A stretch of DNA of 64,000 nucleotides from Nocardioides sp. QY071 (GCF_029961765.1 NZ_CP124681.1:3720001-3784000); one strand, 5' to 3'; shown: positions 27,538 to 38,129, counted from the stretch's first letter. The notes: a model not told the origin generated them from the sequence alone. A program made the numbers and translations.

Positions 27538-27988
27538 TGGATCCCCCAGGGCTCGTGACGAGCCAGGTGCATTGCGACTGAGCCACCAACTCGTCACCGC
27601 GATAGAAGTTGTTGGACGTCAGGAGGTAGGTCATGTTGTTCCCCTTGATGCCTGCGTCTGTGATGGTGCGCTCGACCCGGATCGCGTCGCCGACGTGGAC
27701 GAGAGCATGAAAGTCGTAGGACTGCTCCCCGTGGAGGACTCTCGCGGCGTCGAGGCCAAGCTCCTTGATGAACAGGAGGCTGTCCCGATGGTCAAGTTCG
27801 AGCGTGATCAAGAACGTCGGCGGCACCGGGATGTTCTTCAAGCCGCGTCGGCGTGCAACCTCGGCATCGAAGTACACCGGGTCAGACTCCCCGACTGCGT
27901 GGGCGAAGTTGCCGACGGCCTCACGGGTCACCTCCCAGTCGAATCCCTCGAGTCGTCGGCCGATCCAAGACGTGGGTTCGGTTGACAT
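27527..27988 (-). CDS. MaoC-like N-terminal hydratase subunit (FAS1-type dehydratase domain)
   Basis: A 153-aa protein. VGNFAHAVGESDPVYFDAEVARRRG followed by VPPTFLITL and VLHGEQSYDFHALVHVGD is the pattern of the MaoC N-terminal, non-catalytic-looking half of two-subunit hydratases. ATG 27988 begins one base after the livF stop. Both MaoC genes form the tail of the liv operon, so hydration is tied to uptake of the substrate. Confidence 0.82.
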   Translation of the reverse strand: MSTEPTSWIGRRLEGFDWEVTREAVGNFAHAVGESDPVYFDAEVARRRGLKNIPVPPTFLITLELDHRDSLLFIKELGLDAARVLHGEQSYDFHALVHVGDAIRVERTITDAGIKGNNMTYLLTSNNFYRGDELVAQSQCTWLVTSPGGSSGS

Positions 27989-27989
27989 C

Positions 27990-28709
27990 TCAGTGCGTCC
28001 TGCCGAGGTAGGCCGCGCGAACGTCTGGTGATGTCCGCAGCTCGTCCGCCGAGCCGCTGATGGTGATGCGGCCCCGCTCGAGCACATGACCATCTTGCGC
28101 GAGGCGCAACGCGTCCTCTGCCATCTGCTCGATCAACAGAATTCCAGCGTTGGTCTCCTGCGCAATGAGCTGGATCAACCGGAAGACCTCCTGCGTCAGC
28201 CTGGGGCTCAAACCGAGCGACGGCTCGTCCAGCAGGAGGAACTTCGGTGCCGAAGCGACTGCGCGGGTAAGGGCCACCATCTGCTGTTCGCCTCCGGACA
28301 GCTGGCCCGCGCGCTGGGACCAGCGTTCGCGGAGGATGGGAAAAGCGTCGAGGAGGGTGTCGACGTGTTGCACCGAGGCCTTGCCTCTCCCCGAGGCCGC
28401 GCAGGCACCCAACCGAATGTTGTCTCCCACCGTGAGCTTGCCGAACAACCGCCGGCCCTCAGGCACCATGACGATCCCCGCACGTGCCCGCTGAGCGGCG
28501 GACAGCTTGTGCACGGAGGTGCCTTCGACGGCGATGGATCCAGACCGGCATGGAATCAATCCGCACACAGTCCGCGCGAGCGTGGACTTGCCGGCACCAT
28601 TGGACCCGACTACGGCGGAGATCCGACCGGGAGTCAGCTCCACGTTGATCGCGCTGATCACCGTGGCTCTGCCGTAGCCCGAACTGACATCGACGACGTT
28701 CAGACTCAT
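27990..28709 (-). CDS. livF: branched-chain amino acid-type ABC transporter ATP-binding protein (LivF-like)
   Basis: A 239-aa cytoplasmic ATPase. Walker A GSNGAGKST (about 35-43), VPEGRRLFGKLTVGDNI (LivF-typical), signature LSGGEQQMVA and Walker B LLLDEPSLGLSP are all present. ATGA overlap with the LivM-LivG fusion gene. In catabolic clusters LivFGHMK-type importers often carry aromatic, alicyclic or steroid-derived acids instead of amino acids (family knowledge). Confidence 0.9.
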   Translation of the reverse strand: MSLNVVDVSSGYGRATVISAINVELTPGRISAVVGSNGAGKSTLARTVCGLIPCRSGSIAVEGTSVHKLSAAQRARAGIVMVPEGRRLFGKLTVGDNIRLGACAASGRGKASVQHVDTLLDAFPILRERWSQRAGQLSGGEQQMVALTRAVASAPKFLLLDEPSLGLSPRLTQEVFRLIQLIAQETNAGILLIEQMAEDALRLAQDGHVLERGRITISGSADELRTSPDVRAAYLGRTH

Positions 28710-30679
28710 ACCGGCCGTCCTTCATAGGTTGTCTCAGGCTGGGACGAAACCCCGGACGTGCCGAGGTAGACGGCCCGTACCGTCTCGTCCGTGAGGACCT
28801 CTGACGCACTTCCATGGGCGATGACGGCCCCTTGCGCCATGCAGGTGACTTCGTCCGCGACGGTCGAGATCAGGTCCATGTGGTGCTCGACGAGAATCAG
28901 GCCCAGCCCGTCCGCCCGCAACTCCGACAGTAGGCGGCCGAGCTCGGTCACCTCAGTCGCGTTGAGCCCGGCTGCCGGCTCGTCGAGGATCAATACCTTG
29001 GGCTGGCTGGCGAGCGCTCGGGCGATTTCCAGTGCTCGCGCCTTGCCGTAGGCCAGGCCCTCCGCCAGTACGTGTGCCTCCTCGCTGAGGCCGACGCGCC
29101 GCAGGAGCGCAGCCGACAGCTCCTCGAGTTCGGCCTCGCGTCGATATTGGGAGCGCGGCTTCAACGCAGCCTTCCACCACGAGAGCCGTCCCGTGTCTGC
29201 AAAGCCCGCCTTCACGTTCTCCAGGACGGTGGCCGATCCGAAGAGCTGCGGCGTCTGGAAAGTTCGAGCCAGTCCTCTATGCGTGATCTGGTCGGGTCGG
29301 AGACCCGAGATGTCCTCACCGGCTAGGAGAATGGCACCACCGTCAGGTCGGTAGGCCCCGCTGACCACGTTCGCCAACGAAGACTTGCCAGCACCGTTGG
29401 GGCCGATCACGCCGTGGATGCTGCCTCGCCGTACCCGTAGGTCGACGTTGTCGACTGCCCTAAGCCCACCGAACTGCTTGGCTGCTCCGGTGATCGCCAA
29501 GATCGCCTCCGCGTCGGCAGAGTCGTCGGTTTCTACGGTCAGGAACTCCGTCATTGAAGGCGAAGCGGACGGCTTTCCGGTCGCGGCTGCTTGCCCGCGC
29601 TCGCGGCGTGTCCGCTTGGCAACCTGGTCCGAGAGCGTCCCTACGACGCCACGCGGAAGGACGAAAAGTGACACGATGAGGATGAGCCCGATGATGCCTG
29701 GCGTCGACAGGTACCACTGTTCGCTGAAGGTCCGCCGCTGAAATTCTGTGACGCCCTCCAACGCGTCCGAGCGTTCCAACCACACAACGATCACGGCGCC
29801 CACAGCGGGCCCGAGGACGGTCCCACTGCCGCCGAGAATGACTGCCAGGAGGATCGTGATGGAAAAGAAGACGTCGAAGGACTCCGGCTGGAGATGGGCG
29901 AAGAGCAGGGCATAGAAGATGCCCCCGAGGCCGCCAAGGGCACTTGCAATCCCGAGTGCTGCGACCTTCCGCCTGAATACGAACACGCCGAGGTGGGAGG
30001 CGAGCAGCTCGCTCTCGCCGACCGCCCTCAGCGACCGTCCCCAGGACGACAGACTGAGGTTCCTGTAGAGCACGAGTGCGATCAGAGTCAGTCCGAGCAC
30101 CAGCAGCAGGACTGATGCGAACTCGCCGCCGAACAGCGGCGGCACGAACGTGAATCCGAAGATGCTGACGTCCGGCAGGAGCCCGGTCTCGTGCTGGAGG
30201 ACGTTGGGGTATCCCGATGCCGCGCCTAGGACCGGCCACTCTACGAGGACTTTGTGCACCAGGACTGCGAGGACCAGCGTGATCATCGTGAACTGAGGCC
30301 CCCGGAGGCGTGCCGTTCCGAGGGCGACGAAGACCCCCAGAACTGCACACGCCACGAGAGTCACCGGAACTGCTAGGAGGAACGGAAGATCCCCCTTGAG
30401 GGAGAGATAGCCAAAAACGTAGGCTCCGATGGCATACATCGCCCCCTGGCCGAGTGAGATGAGGCCAGCGAATCCGGAGACGAGGTTGAGACCCACCGCT
30501 GCGACCATCGTTCCCGCGATCAGCCCCACCAGTTGCATATGAGGGATCGAAGTACCCTCGCCGCCGAGCCCCGGCGCGACGGCGAGGAACGAGAGGAGGG
30601 CGAGGAGGACCACGAAAAGCGCGTCTCGACGTTGCGGCGATACTGAGGTCGAGCGTCCCATCAGGCCCGTTGCTCTCAT
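28706..30679 (-). CDS. fused ABC permease and ATPase (LivM-LivG-like)
   Basis: A 657-aa single polypeptide. Residues 20-350 are a LivM-type permease with about eight to ten hydrophobic segments, SLGQGAMYAIGAYVFG near 75-90 and the ESELLASHLGV cytoplasmic loop. A linker of about 40 residues follows. From about 393 it is a LivG-type ATPase with Walker A GPNGAGKS (426-433), ARTFQTPQLF, the AYGKARALEIARAL signature (LSGGQ replaced by LAYGK), Walker B VLILDEPAAGLN and HHM of the H-loop. ATG at 30679 has AGGAG 6 nt upstream; the frame upstream is a shadow of livH. Confidence 0.87.
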   Translation of the reverse strand: MRATGLMGRSTSVSPQRRDALFVVLLALLSFLAVAPGLGGEGTSIPHMQLVGLIAGTMVAAVGLNLVSGFAGLISLGQGAMYAIGAYVFGYLSLKGDLPFLLAVPVTLVACAVLGVFVALGTARLRGPQFTMITLVLAVLVHKVLVEWPVLGAASGYPNVLQHETGLLPDVSIFGFTFVPPLFGGEFASVLLLVLGLTLIALVLYRNLSLSSWGRSLRAVGESELLASHLGVFVFRRKVAALGIASALGGLGGIFYALLFAHLQPESFDVFFSITILLAVILGGSGTVLGPAVGAVIVVWLERSDALEGVTEFQRRTFSEQWYLSTPGIIGLILIVSLFVLPRGVVGTLSDQVAKRTRRERGQAAATGKPSASPSMTEFLTVETDDSADAEAILAITGAAKQFGGLRAVDNVDLRVRRGSIHGVIGPNGAGKSSLANVVSGAYRPDGGAILLAGEDISGLRPDQITHRGLARTFQTPQLFGSATVLENVKAGFADTGRLSWWKAALKPRSQYRREAELEELSAALLRRVGLSEEAHVLAEGLAYGKARALEIARALASQPKVLILDEPAAGLNATEVTELGRLLSELRADGLGLILVEHHMDLISTVADEVTCMAQGAVIAHGSASEVLTDETVRAVYLGTSGVSSQPETTYEGRPV

Positions 30680-30759
30680 GAGGTACTCCTGCGTCGTGGT
30701 TGGGCGTGGTCGTGGTCGCGGTCGGTGGACCAGGTTCGGTCTTGTGGTTCGACGCCGCA

Positions 30760-31629
30760 TCAGAGCTTGACGTCCACTCGTCGCCCGAGAAGGCCCTCTG
30801 GCCGGAACATGAGAACTACGAGGACGACGAGGAGTCCCGAGACCTCGCCCCACATGAGTCCGGCCGACTCGCCGACGGCCGCTGTCACCGTTCCGTAGAT
30901 CGCCCCGCCAAGTAGCGGTCCCCAGAGCGAGGTGAGGCCGCCGATGATGCCGGCAGCAAAGGCACCTACGAGCAACGGTTCGCCCAGTTGCGGCGAAGCG
31001 CCCACCTCCGCCGCCCACAGCACCCCTGCCAGTGCAACAACTGACATGGCCAGGCCATAGGCGATCATGCCGATGCCTTTGGGCGAGATGCCCATCAGGG
31101 ACGCTGCCTCAGCATCTTCTGACACCGCGCGCATACGGCCACCCAACCCAGTGAGGCGGGTCAACATCACCAACGCGATCGACACTGCGACAGCAGCCAC
31201 GGCGATCAGGCCCTGCTGTGCCTGCAGTCGGACCCCGAGCACCTCGACGACTCCGTCACGTCCGCCGTAGGCGAGCGGCTGGCGAAGAACACCCTCGCCG
31301 TTGGTGGTCAGGTTGATGACGACGAACGAGAGGCCGACCGTGGACAGGAGCCAGCGCGAGTCGTTGTGGCCACCGGTGGTGAACGGCAGGACGATCAATC
31401 GGTAGGTCAATGCTCCGAGCAGGCCGACGACGGAGACGACAAGCACGATCTTCGCTGCGGCGGGCAGCCAGTCCCACGAACCCACTCCCAGGGCAAGGAA
31501 GGCGGCGATGACCATGAACTCGCCGAGCGCGAAATTCAGTGTGTTGGTCGTCAGGAAGGTGAGTACGAATCCATGGGCGACCAGGGCGAACAGCCCGCCT
31601 GCGGCCAGCCCGGCAACGACAGTCTCCAC
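30760..31629 (-). CDS. livH: branched-chain amino acid-type ABC transporter permease (LivH-like)
   Basis: A 289-aa membrane protein with about eight hydrophobic segments. LNFALGEFMVIAAFLAL near the N-terminus and AGVLWAAEVGASPQLGEPLLVGAFAAGIIGGLTSLWGPLLGG near the C-terminus match LivH. GTG start 15 nt after the livK stop. The 80-nt gap to the fusion gene contains a G/T-rich stretch but no convincing gene. Confidence 0.9.
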   Translation of the reverse strand: METVVAGLAAGGLFALVAHGFVLTFLTTNTLNFALGEFMVIAAFLALGVGSWDWLPAAAKIVLVVSVVGLLGALTYRLIVLPFTTGGHNDSRWLLSTVGLSFVVINLTTNGEGVLRQPLAYGGRDGVVEVLGVRLQAQQGLIAVAAVAVSIALVMLTRLTGLGGRMRAVSEDAEAASLMGISPKGIGMIAYGLAMSVVALAGVLWAAEVGASPQLGEPLLVGAFAAGIIGGLTSLWGPLLGGAIYGTVTAAVGESAGLMWGEVSGLLVVLVVLMFRPEGLLGRRVDVKL

Positions 31630-31644
31630 GGCCTGTCGAACCTC

Positions 31645-32838
31645 TCAACATCCGAGCTTGATGCACTCGGCGACCGTGCCTTCAGTGACGATGTTGCCCT
31701 CAGGGGTGTCGTCGAACCCCATGACGTGCCAGTTGTCGATGTCGTCGTCGTAGAACTCACCGTCTCCGGGCCCGAAGGGCTTGTCGTAGATGCTCCCTTC
31801 GACATTCACGCTGGCGACGGACTCGATCGCGTCCCGAACGGCCTCGTGGTCCGAGCCGCCGGCCTTGAGCCCCTGTCCGTAGGCGTCCAACGCTGCGTAC
31901 ACGTTGTAGACGACCGTCGGCAGCTGCGGCTCCTCGCCATAGGCAGCCCTGTACTCCGCCAGGATCTTCTTGAAGGTCGGGCTGTTCAGGTCTTCGCGCT
32001 CGACGAACTTCAGGCCCTCCCACTCGGCCGGGTTCGACAGCTCGCGGTAGTTGGCGAGAACGTTGCTGGTCGTGGTCTTTCGCGCCGGATCGAATCCCAC
32101 GACCTTCATGTCGCGCGTCACTGTGGCGATATCAGATCCCGAGGTGAAGTTGAAGAACATCGAGTTGACGCCAGCGTCGCGCAGGCGCTTCGCGCCTGCC
32201 GTGAAGTCGGTGGCGCCAGATTGCATGGACTCGCCAACCACCTTCACGCCGAGCTGCTCCCCGAGCTCCCGGTACTGAGCGATCGTCGCCTGCCCGAACG
32301 CATCTGCCGAATACGCGACCCCGACGACAGCCTTCTCGCCGTCGACGTCAGCGAAGACGACCTGGCTGTTGACGTCGTTGAGGACCGCCCCCGACCACTG
32401 CGTCCTGAACGCGTAGTTCGTGTCGCCGCCTGTCGGGACGAGAGCCGGATTCCCCGCCGAGACCAGGAAGTAGGGACGCCGAGAGCGAGCGATGACATCG
32501 GCGATCTGCAGAGCCGGAGCGGACTGCGGAGGACCGAAGATCGCGTCGACATCGTCCTCGTTCAGGAGCTTCTGGACCGAGCGCGATGCACCCTCGGGAG
32601 AACCCGCGTCATCCGCGTAGACGAAGTCGAGGTCGAGGTCGTAGCGGTCCTCGATGATCGGGGCGGCCAGCTCGATACCGCGTTTCGTGTCTTCGTAGAA
32701 CTGCGGCGCCGGCCCCGTCTTCGGGCCGATGACCCCGATGACAGCATCGCTGTCGTCCGATGACGATTCCGCGTTCGAACCGCACCCGGCTGCGAGGAAG
32801 GTCGTGACCAGGGCGAGAGCTGTCCATCGGGTGTGCAT
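31645..32838 (-). CDS. livK: branched-chain amino acid-type substrate-binding lipoprotein (LivK-like)
   Basis: A 397-aa lipoprotein with a signal peptide ending LAAGC (Cys19). DDSDAVIGVIGPKTGPAPQFYEDTKRGIELA and AIFGPPQSAPALQIADVI fit the Peripla_BP_6 family. AAGGAG lies 7 nt before the ATG. First gene of the operon livK-livH-livMG-livF-maoC-maoC. The promoter region carries the 19-bp motif shared with two acyl-CoA dehydrogenase operons. Confidence 0.9.
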   Translation of the reverse strand: MHTRWTALALVTTFLAAGCGSNAESSSDDSDAVIGVIGPKTGPAPQFYEDTKRGIELAAPIIEDRYDLDLDFVYADDAGSPEGASRSVQKLLNEDDVDAIFGPPQSAPALQIADVIARSRRPYFLVSAGNPALVPTGGDTNYAFRTQWSGAVLNDVNSQVVFADVDGEKAVVGVAYSADAFGQATIAQYRELGEQLGVKVVGESMQSGATDFTAGAKRLRDAGVNSMFFNFTSGSDIATVTRDMKVVGFDPARKTTTSNVLANYRELSNPAEWEGLKFVEREDLNSPTFKKILAEYRAAYGEEPQLPTVVYNVYAALDAYGQGLKAGGSDHEAVRDAIESVASVNVEGSIYDKPFGPGDGEFYDDDIDNWHVMGFDDTPEGNIVTEGTVAECIKLGC

Positions 32839-32908
32839 CCAGATTCTCCTTCATGCCTCGGTGACGTGTGCCACCGTCATGTGATGCCGCTCACTCCGCG
32901 ACATCGAA

Positions 32909-32937
32909 AACCTATAATCCTGATTCACCGTTGTCAA
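32909..32937 (-). promoter_or_regulatory. livK promoter with shared cluster motif
   Basis: On the minus strand TTGACA (32937-32932) is followed, 17 bp later, by TAGGTT, with TATAGG an alternative -10. Embedded is the 19-bp element at 32911-32929, whose plus-strand form is TATAAT-N3-TGATTCACC with flanks. Eleven of 19 positions, including TATA, GA and TCAC, are identical at 36130-36148 and 43656-43674. Confidence 0.6.
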
Positions 32938-32984
32938 GATCCCAGTCAGCACCTCCTGCGAAGTGACGGGGCCGAAAAATGCAA

Positions 32985-33025
32985 CGAGGCCCGGTCGGCC
33001 CCGCTTAGGGGCCGGCCGGGCCTCG
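32985..33025 (-). terminator. rho-independent terminator after tetR (33035-33655)
   Basis: An 18-bp stem (32985-33002 with 33008-33025, one G-T pair) with a 5-nt loop is followed on the minus strand by a TTTTT run (about 32976-32980). It lies 10 nt past the tetR stop and insulates livK from the upstream operon. Confidence 0.85.
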
Positions 33026-33034
33026 AGATCTGCG

Positions 33035-33655
33035 TTATCGGCAGGGTGGCATGAAGAGAGCCCGCTCCACGAAGGCTCGATAGCCCTTCAGTACCGCATC
33101 GCGCGACTTGCCGACGTGACCCATGCTGGACAGGTACACCTTCGCGTAGTAGCTGCGTGCAGCGAGCAGAGCTAGCGCGATCCCCTCGAGGTCCTCTGGG
33201 TCGTAACCGACGATCTCGCCTCGGTCGACGGCACGCTGGAGCGTGCGCACGTACCCGTTGACGACCCGGTCGAAGTAGGCGTCATTGCCTGCTGGCGCCT
33301 GCACGTTGGCCTCATCCACGATCCGAGCGAACCACGGGTGATCGGCGACGAAGTCGAGGAACGCCTTCATCCTCTGCATCTCGCGCTCAATGCCGGTCGA
33401 CTCGGCGTCAACATGCTCCTGGATGAAGGTCAGCATCCGCTCCGCGTAGGTCGGGAGGACGATGTCGAACAGGTCCTGACGGGTCTCGAAGTAGCGGTAG
33501 AAGGTGCCCTGCGAGATGCCGACGTCGTCGACGATCCGCGCCACCGATGCCTCGGCGTAACCGCGCTCACCGATGATGCGCGCAGTACTTTCGACGATGC
33601 GCTGGCGCATCGCAGAGATGCGCTCGGCATTTCGCTTGTAGGGTCCTCGTGCCAC
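33035..33655 (-). CDS. TetR/AcrR family transcriptional regulator
   Basis: A 206-aa regulator with the helix-turn-helix at about residues 15-62 (ASVARIVDDVGISQGTFYRYFETRQDLF). GTG start. It follows the MDR and acyl-CoA dehydrogenase genes on the same strand with a 34-nt gap and sits at the centre of the CoA-ester cluster, so it is the best candidate to read the shared 19-bp promoter motif. Ligand is presumably an acyl-CoA (inference). Confidence 0.87.
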   Translation of the reverse strand: MARGPYKRNAERISAMRQRIVESTARIIGERGYAEASVARIVDDVGISQGTFYRYFETRQDLFDIVLPTYAERMLTFIQEHVDAESTGIEREMQRMKAFLDFVADHPWFARIVDEANVQAPAGNDAYFDRVVNGYVRTLQRAVDRGEIVGYDPEDLEGIALALLAARSYYAKVYLSSMGHVGKSRDAVLKGYRAFVERALFMPPCR

Positions 33656-33689
33656 AGTTGGGTCCTCTCATCCGCCGTACCCGCAACGA

Positions 33690-34706
33690 CTACCGATCGC
33701 CTGCTTGCTCGCCGATCTGCACGACCACCTTTCCAGTGATCGCGTGACGGTCGAGAAGTTCAAGCCCGGCAGCGGCCTCGTCCAGTGGTATCACGGAGGT
33801 GATGGTCGGTCTTAGCGTGCCGATCGCACACCAGTCGAGGAGCTGTCCCATCAGAGTCTCGATGTGCTGTGGCCGATCCTTGAGGTGTTCGCCGAGCGCC
33901 GAACCGATCACCTCCCCGCGCTTGACGAGGATCACGTTGTTCGGCATTGGGCCGACGCCCGCCGCGAAGCCAACCAGGATGTACCGGCCGCCAATGCTCA
34001 TGGAACGAGCCGCTGGCTCGGCATAGGGGCCGCTCACCGGGTCGACGACGACGTCGGCTCCGCCCTCCCCCACTGCCTCGGCAAACACCCGACGCAACTC
34101 TCGTCGGCCGGAAGCATCTGATCCCGGTGGGGAATACACGAACCCACTGGCAGCTCCACCCGCCAGTGCCGCCTCGACCTTCTCACTTGTCGAGCACGCG
34201 GCAACGACCTCAGCGCCGAGGTGCGCCGCGATCTGCACCGCCGCGAGACCGATTCCCGCTCCCGCGCCCAGGACCAGCACCCGCTCGCCCGAGACCAGCC
34301 GGGCCCGATCCTGCAGAGCGTGGAGCGCGCTGGCATAGGCGATCGGCAGCACAGCGGCTTCCTCGAAGCTCACCTGCTCCGGGATCCTGGTCCAGCTCGC
34401 GGCCGGCAAGACGACCTTCTCTCGCAAGCCGCCGGAGCCGGTGATCGCCACGACCCGATCCCCGACGACGAGATCAGTCACGCCGTCGCCCACGGATTCC
34501 ACGAAGCCGGCGACCTCACCGCCGGGCGAGAACGGACGAGTGACCTTGTCCTGGTAGAGGTCGCGCATCATCAATAGATCGGTCGCGTTCAGCCCGACTG
34601 CTCGTACGGCGATACACGCCTCTCCGGGGCCGGGGACTGGCTCGGAGAGGTCGAACCACTCGAGCGCCTCCGGCCCTCCGGGCGCGACTGTCATCAGGGC
34701 GCGCAT
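33690..34706 (-). CDS. quinone oxidoreductase-like MDR protein
   Basis: A 338-aa zinc-independent medium-chain dehydrogenase/reductase. The N-terminal domain has VRAVGLNATDLLMMRDLYQ and FSPGGEVAGFVESVGDGV; the Rossmann part has VLGAGAGIGLAAVQIAAHLGAEVV. QOR-like proteins reduce quinones or enoyl substrates with NADPH. It starts 2 nt after the acyl-CoA dehydrogenase stop, so the two are one transcript. A second QOR-like protein is encoded at 55697-56668. Confidence 0.87.
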   Translation of the reverse strand: MRALMTVAPGGPEALEWFDLSEPVPGPGEACIAVRAVGLNATDLLMMRDLYQDKVTRPFSPGGEVAGFVESVGDGVTDLVVGDRVVAITGSGGLREKVVLPAASWTRIPEQVSFEEAAVLPIAYASALHALQDRARLVSGERVLVLGAGAGIGLAAVQIAAHLGAEVVAACSTSEKVEAALAGGAASGFVYSPPGSDASGRRELRRVFAEAVGEGGADVVVDPVSGPYAEPAARSMSIGGRYILVGFAAGVGPMPNNVILVKRGEVIGSALGEHLKDRPQHIETLMGQLLDWCAIGTLRPTITSVIPLDEAAAGLELLDRHAITGKVVVQIGEQAGDR

Positions 34707-34708
34707 CT

Positions 34709-36088
<1,380 letters not shown>

Positions 36089-36129
36089 CTGTCTCCTCGG
36101 GGACGGGTGTGATACACAGTAGACCAAAA

Positions 36130-36148
36130 CGTATACTCATGACTCACC
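36130..36148. promoter_or_regulatory. shared cluster motif in the ACAD/CoA-transferase divergent promoter
   Basis: The plus-strand element has TATACT-N3-TGACTCACC. It aligns without gaps to the sites before livK and before the second acyl-CoA dehydrogenase. It lies 42 bp upstream of the ACAD start and 33 bp before the CoA-transferase start; TATACT could also be a plus-strand -10 box. Confidence 0.55.
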
Positions 36149-36180
36149 ATTTCTGTTTTGGACTTCCCGAAAGGTCTCCT

Positions 36181-37329
36181 ATGCCTTCACCGCTCCCCCT
36201 GTCGGGCATCCGGGTGCTCGACTTCTCGACCCTGGTGCCGGGCCCCCTCGCCAGCCTGCTCCTGTCGGACGCCGGAGCAGACGTCCTCAAGGTGGAACGG
36301 CCTGGCGTCGGCGACGAGATGCGAGTGCTCGATCCGCTCGACTTCGTGAATCTCAATCGAGGCAAGCGCAGCGTCGCTCTCGACCTCAAGGATCCTTCAG
36401 CGATTACCGCACTCGAGGGACTCATCGAGCGTGCAGACGTCCTGATCGAGCAGTTCCGCCCTGGCGTGATGGATCGACTCGGCCTCGGCTACGAGCACGC
36501 CCGAGCCCTCAACCCACGGATCCTCTACTGCTCCATCACCGGCTACGGACAGGACGGACCTCTGGCGGCAAAGGCCGGCCACGACCTGAACTATCTCGTC
36601 GACGCCGGGCTGCTCGCGTCGGCACGCCGTTCGACCACGGATGGAGTTCCCCACCTTCCGCCGACGTTCGTCGCCGACATCGGCGGGGGTAGCTATCCGG
36701 CCGTGGTGAACATCCTCCTCGGCCTGCGTTCCGTCGAGCAGACCGGAGTCGGAGCGCACCTCGACATCGCGATGACCGAGAACCTGTTCCTGTGGCACTG
36801 GTGGGTGCGGACCCAGGTAGACACCGCCGGAAGTGCTAGTGCGCCCGGCACGTCCCACCCCGCTGGCGGGTCGCCCCGGTACTCGCTCTACCCGGCAGCC
36901 GACGGCGCGGTGGTCGCTGTCGCCGCCCTCGAGGAGCGCTTCTGGCAGCAGTTCTGCGAGCTGCTCGACCTTCCGGCAGAACTGAGGCGGAACGACGCCG
37001 AAGTCGCGACGGTCGAGGCGCACCTCGCGCGGCTGTTCGCCCAGCACGATGGCGAGCATTGGCACTCGCTCTTCGACGGCCGCGACGTCTGCGTTTCGGT
37101 GATGACCACACCCGAGAACGCCTTCGCGCACCCGCACTGGCTCGCACGCGGCACGTTCAACGAAACCTCGACCGCATCCGGTCGGAGCTTCGCTGCGATT
37201 CCCAGCCCACTCCACCGGCAGTTCCGGCGTGGTGGCGAGCAGTTTTCCCCCCAGCTCGGCAGCTCTCAGGCGCTGTTCGAACAGACCCAAGCCTTCTTCA
37301 ACCCGGCGAGCGAGGGAGATCAGCCATGA
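36181..37329 (+). CDS. class III CoA-transferase (CaiB/BaiF family)
   Basis: A 382-aa enzyme. LSGIRVLDFSTLVPGPLASLLLSDAGADVLKVERPGVGDEMR is the family opening; NRGKRSVALDLKD, YCSITGYGQDGPLAAKAGHDLNYL carries the catalytic Asp region. The family either transfers CoA between acids or racemises 2-methylacyl-CoA (AMACR), and the length fits both. AAAGG lies 6 nt before ATG 36181. It overlaps the crotonase gene by 4 nt. Confidence 0.87.
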   Translation: MPSPLPLSGIRVLDFSTLVPGPLASLLLSDAGADVLKVERPGVGDEMRVLDPLDFVNLNRGKRSVALDLKDPSAITALEGLIERADVLIEQFRPGVMDRLGLGYEHARALNPRILYCSITGYGQDGPLAAKAGHDLNYLVDAGLLASARRSTTDGVPHLPPTFVADIGGGSYPAVVNILLGLRSVEQTGVGAHLDIAMTENLFLWHWWVRTQVDTAGSASAPGTSHPAGGSPRYSLYPAADGAVVAVAALEERFWQQFCELLDLPAELRRNDAEVATVEAHLARLFAQHDGEHWHSLFDGRDVCVSVMTTPENAFAHPHWLARGTFNETSTASGRSFAAIPSPLHRQFRRGGEQFSPQLGSSQALFEQTQAFFNPASEGDQP

Positions 37330-38129
37330 GCACCGAACGCCCCGGAGGCCAGGTCCAGCTCTCGGTCGATGGCCGCACGGCGACCCTGACGATTGACCGA
37401 CCTGATGCGCGGAATGCCCTCAACCTGAGTATGTGGCGGGCGATTCCCCCGTTGGTCGCCGAAGTCGAGGCGGCCAGTGACGTCGTGGCACTGGTGATCC
37501 GCGGCGCCGGGGATGAGGCTTTCGCCGCCGGTGCCGACATCGCCGACCTGCACGCGGCTCTAGACGATCCCACCGCGGCGCGAGAGTACATCGACGCGAT
37601 CAGCTCGGCGGAGTCGAGCATCGCCCGCTGTCGACGAGTGACCGTGGCGCGCATCAGCGGGTACTGCATCGGCGGTGGACTCGAGATCGCGATGGCCTGC
37701 GATCTCCGCTTCGCATCGGAAACGTCCGTCTTCGCGACCCCGCCAACCAGCCTGGGTGTGGCCTACAGCGTGAACTCGACCCGCCGGTTGATCGAACTCG
37801 TCGGGATCGGCGCGGCGCGTGATCTTCTCTTCACTGCTCGCAGGATCGATGCCACCACGGCGCACAGCTACGGCTTGGTCAATCGAGTGATGCCCGAAGC
37901 CGAGTTGGACGAGGCGGTCGCGGAGTATTCTCGCCAGTTGACGCATCAGTCGCAGTACGCGATCCGACTGACAAAGCTCATCATCGACCAGTCTCTAGAT
38001 CGGCCCGACGAGACCGCTGCGCTCGAGCAGCTTCGGGTCGACTCGTTCTCCGGGGCCGATCTTCGAGAAGGGATCGCGGCCTTCGGTGAACGCCGACGCC
38101 CCAGTTTTCACAGCTCTTGGCTGAGCTGA
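37326..38129 (+). CDS. enoyl-CoA hydratase/isomerase family protein (crotonase)
   Basis: A 267-aa crotonase. IDRPDARNALNLSMW, the oxyanion hole segment FAAGADIADL and ISGYCIGGGLEIAMACDLRFASE are typical. The position of the first catalytic Glu is replaced by sequence VFATPPTSLGVAYS, and the usual 'PE' Glu of hydratases is not obvious, so isomerase, hydrolase or another crotonase activity is possible. Start ATGA-overlaps the CoA-transferase stop. Confidence 0.82.
   Translation: MSTERPGGQVQLSVDGRTATLTIDRPDARNALNLSMWRAIPPLVAEVEAASDVVALVIRGAGDEAFAAGADIADLHAALDDPTAAREYIDAISSAESSIARCRRVTVARISGYCIGGGLEIAMACDLRFASETSVFATPPTSLGVAYSVNSTRRLIELVGIGAARDLLFTARRIDATTAHSYGLVNRVMPEAELDEAVAEYSRQLTHQSQYAIRLTKLIIDQSLDRPDETAALEQLRVDSFSGADLREGIAAFGERRRPSFHSSWLS

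Noticed and set aside
30680..31018. In-frame upstream extension of the LivM-LivG fusion
   Set aside because: It overlaps livH in a different frame and is low complexity; AGGAG before the ATG at 30679 fixes the start.
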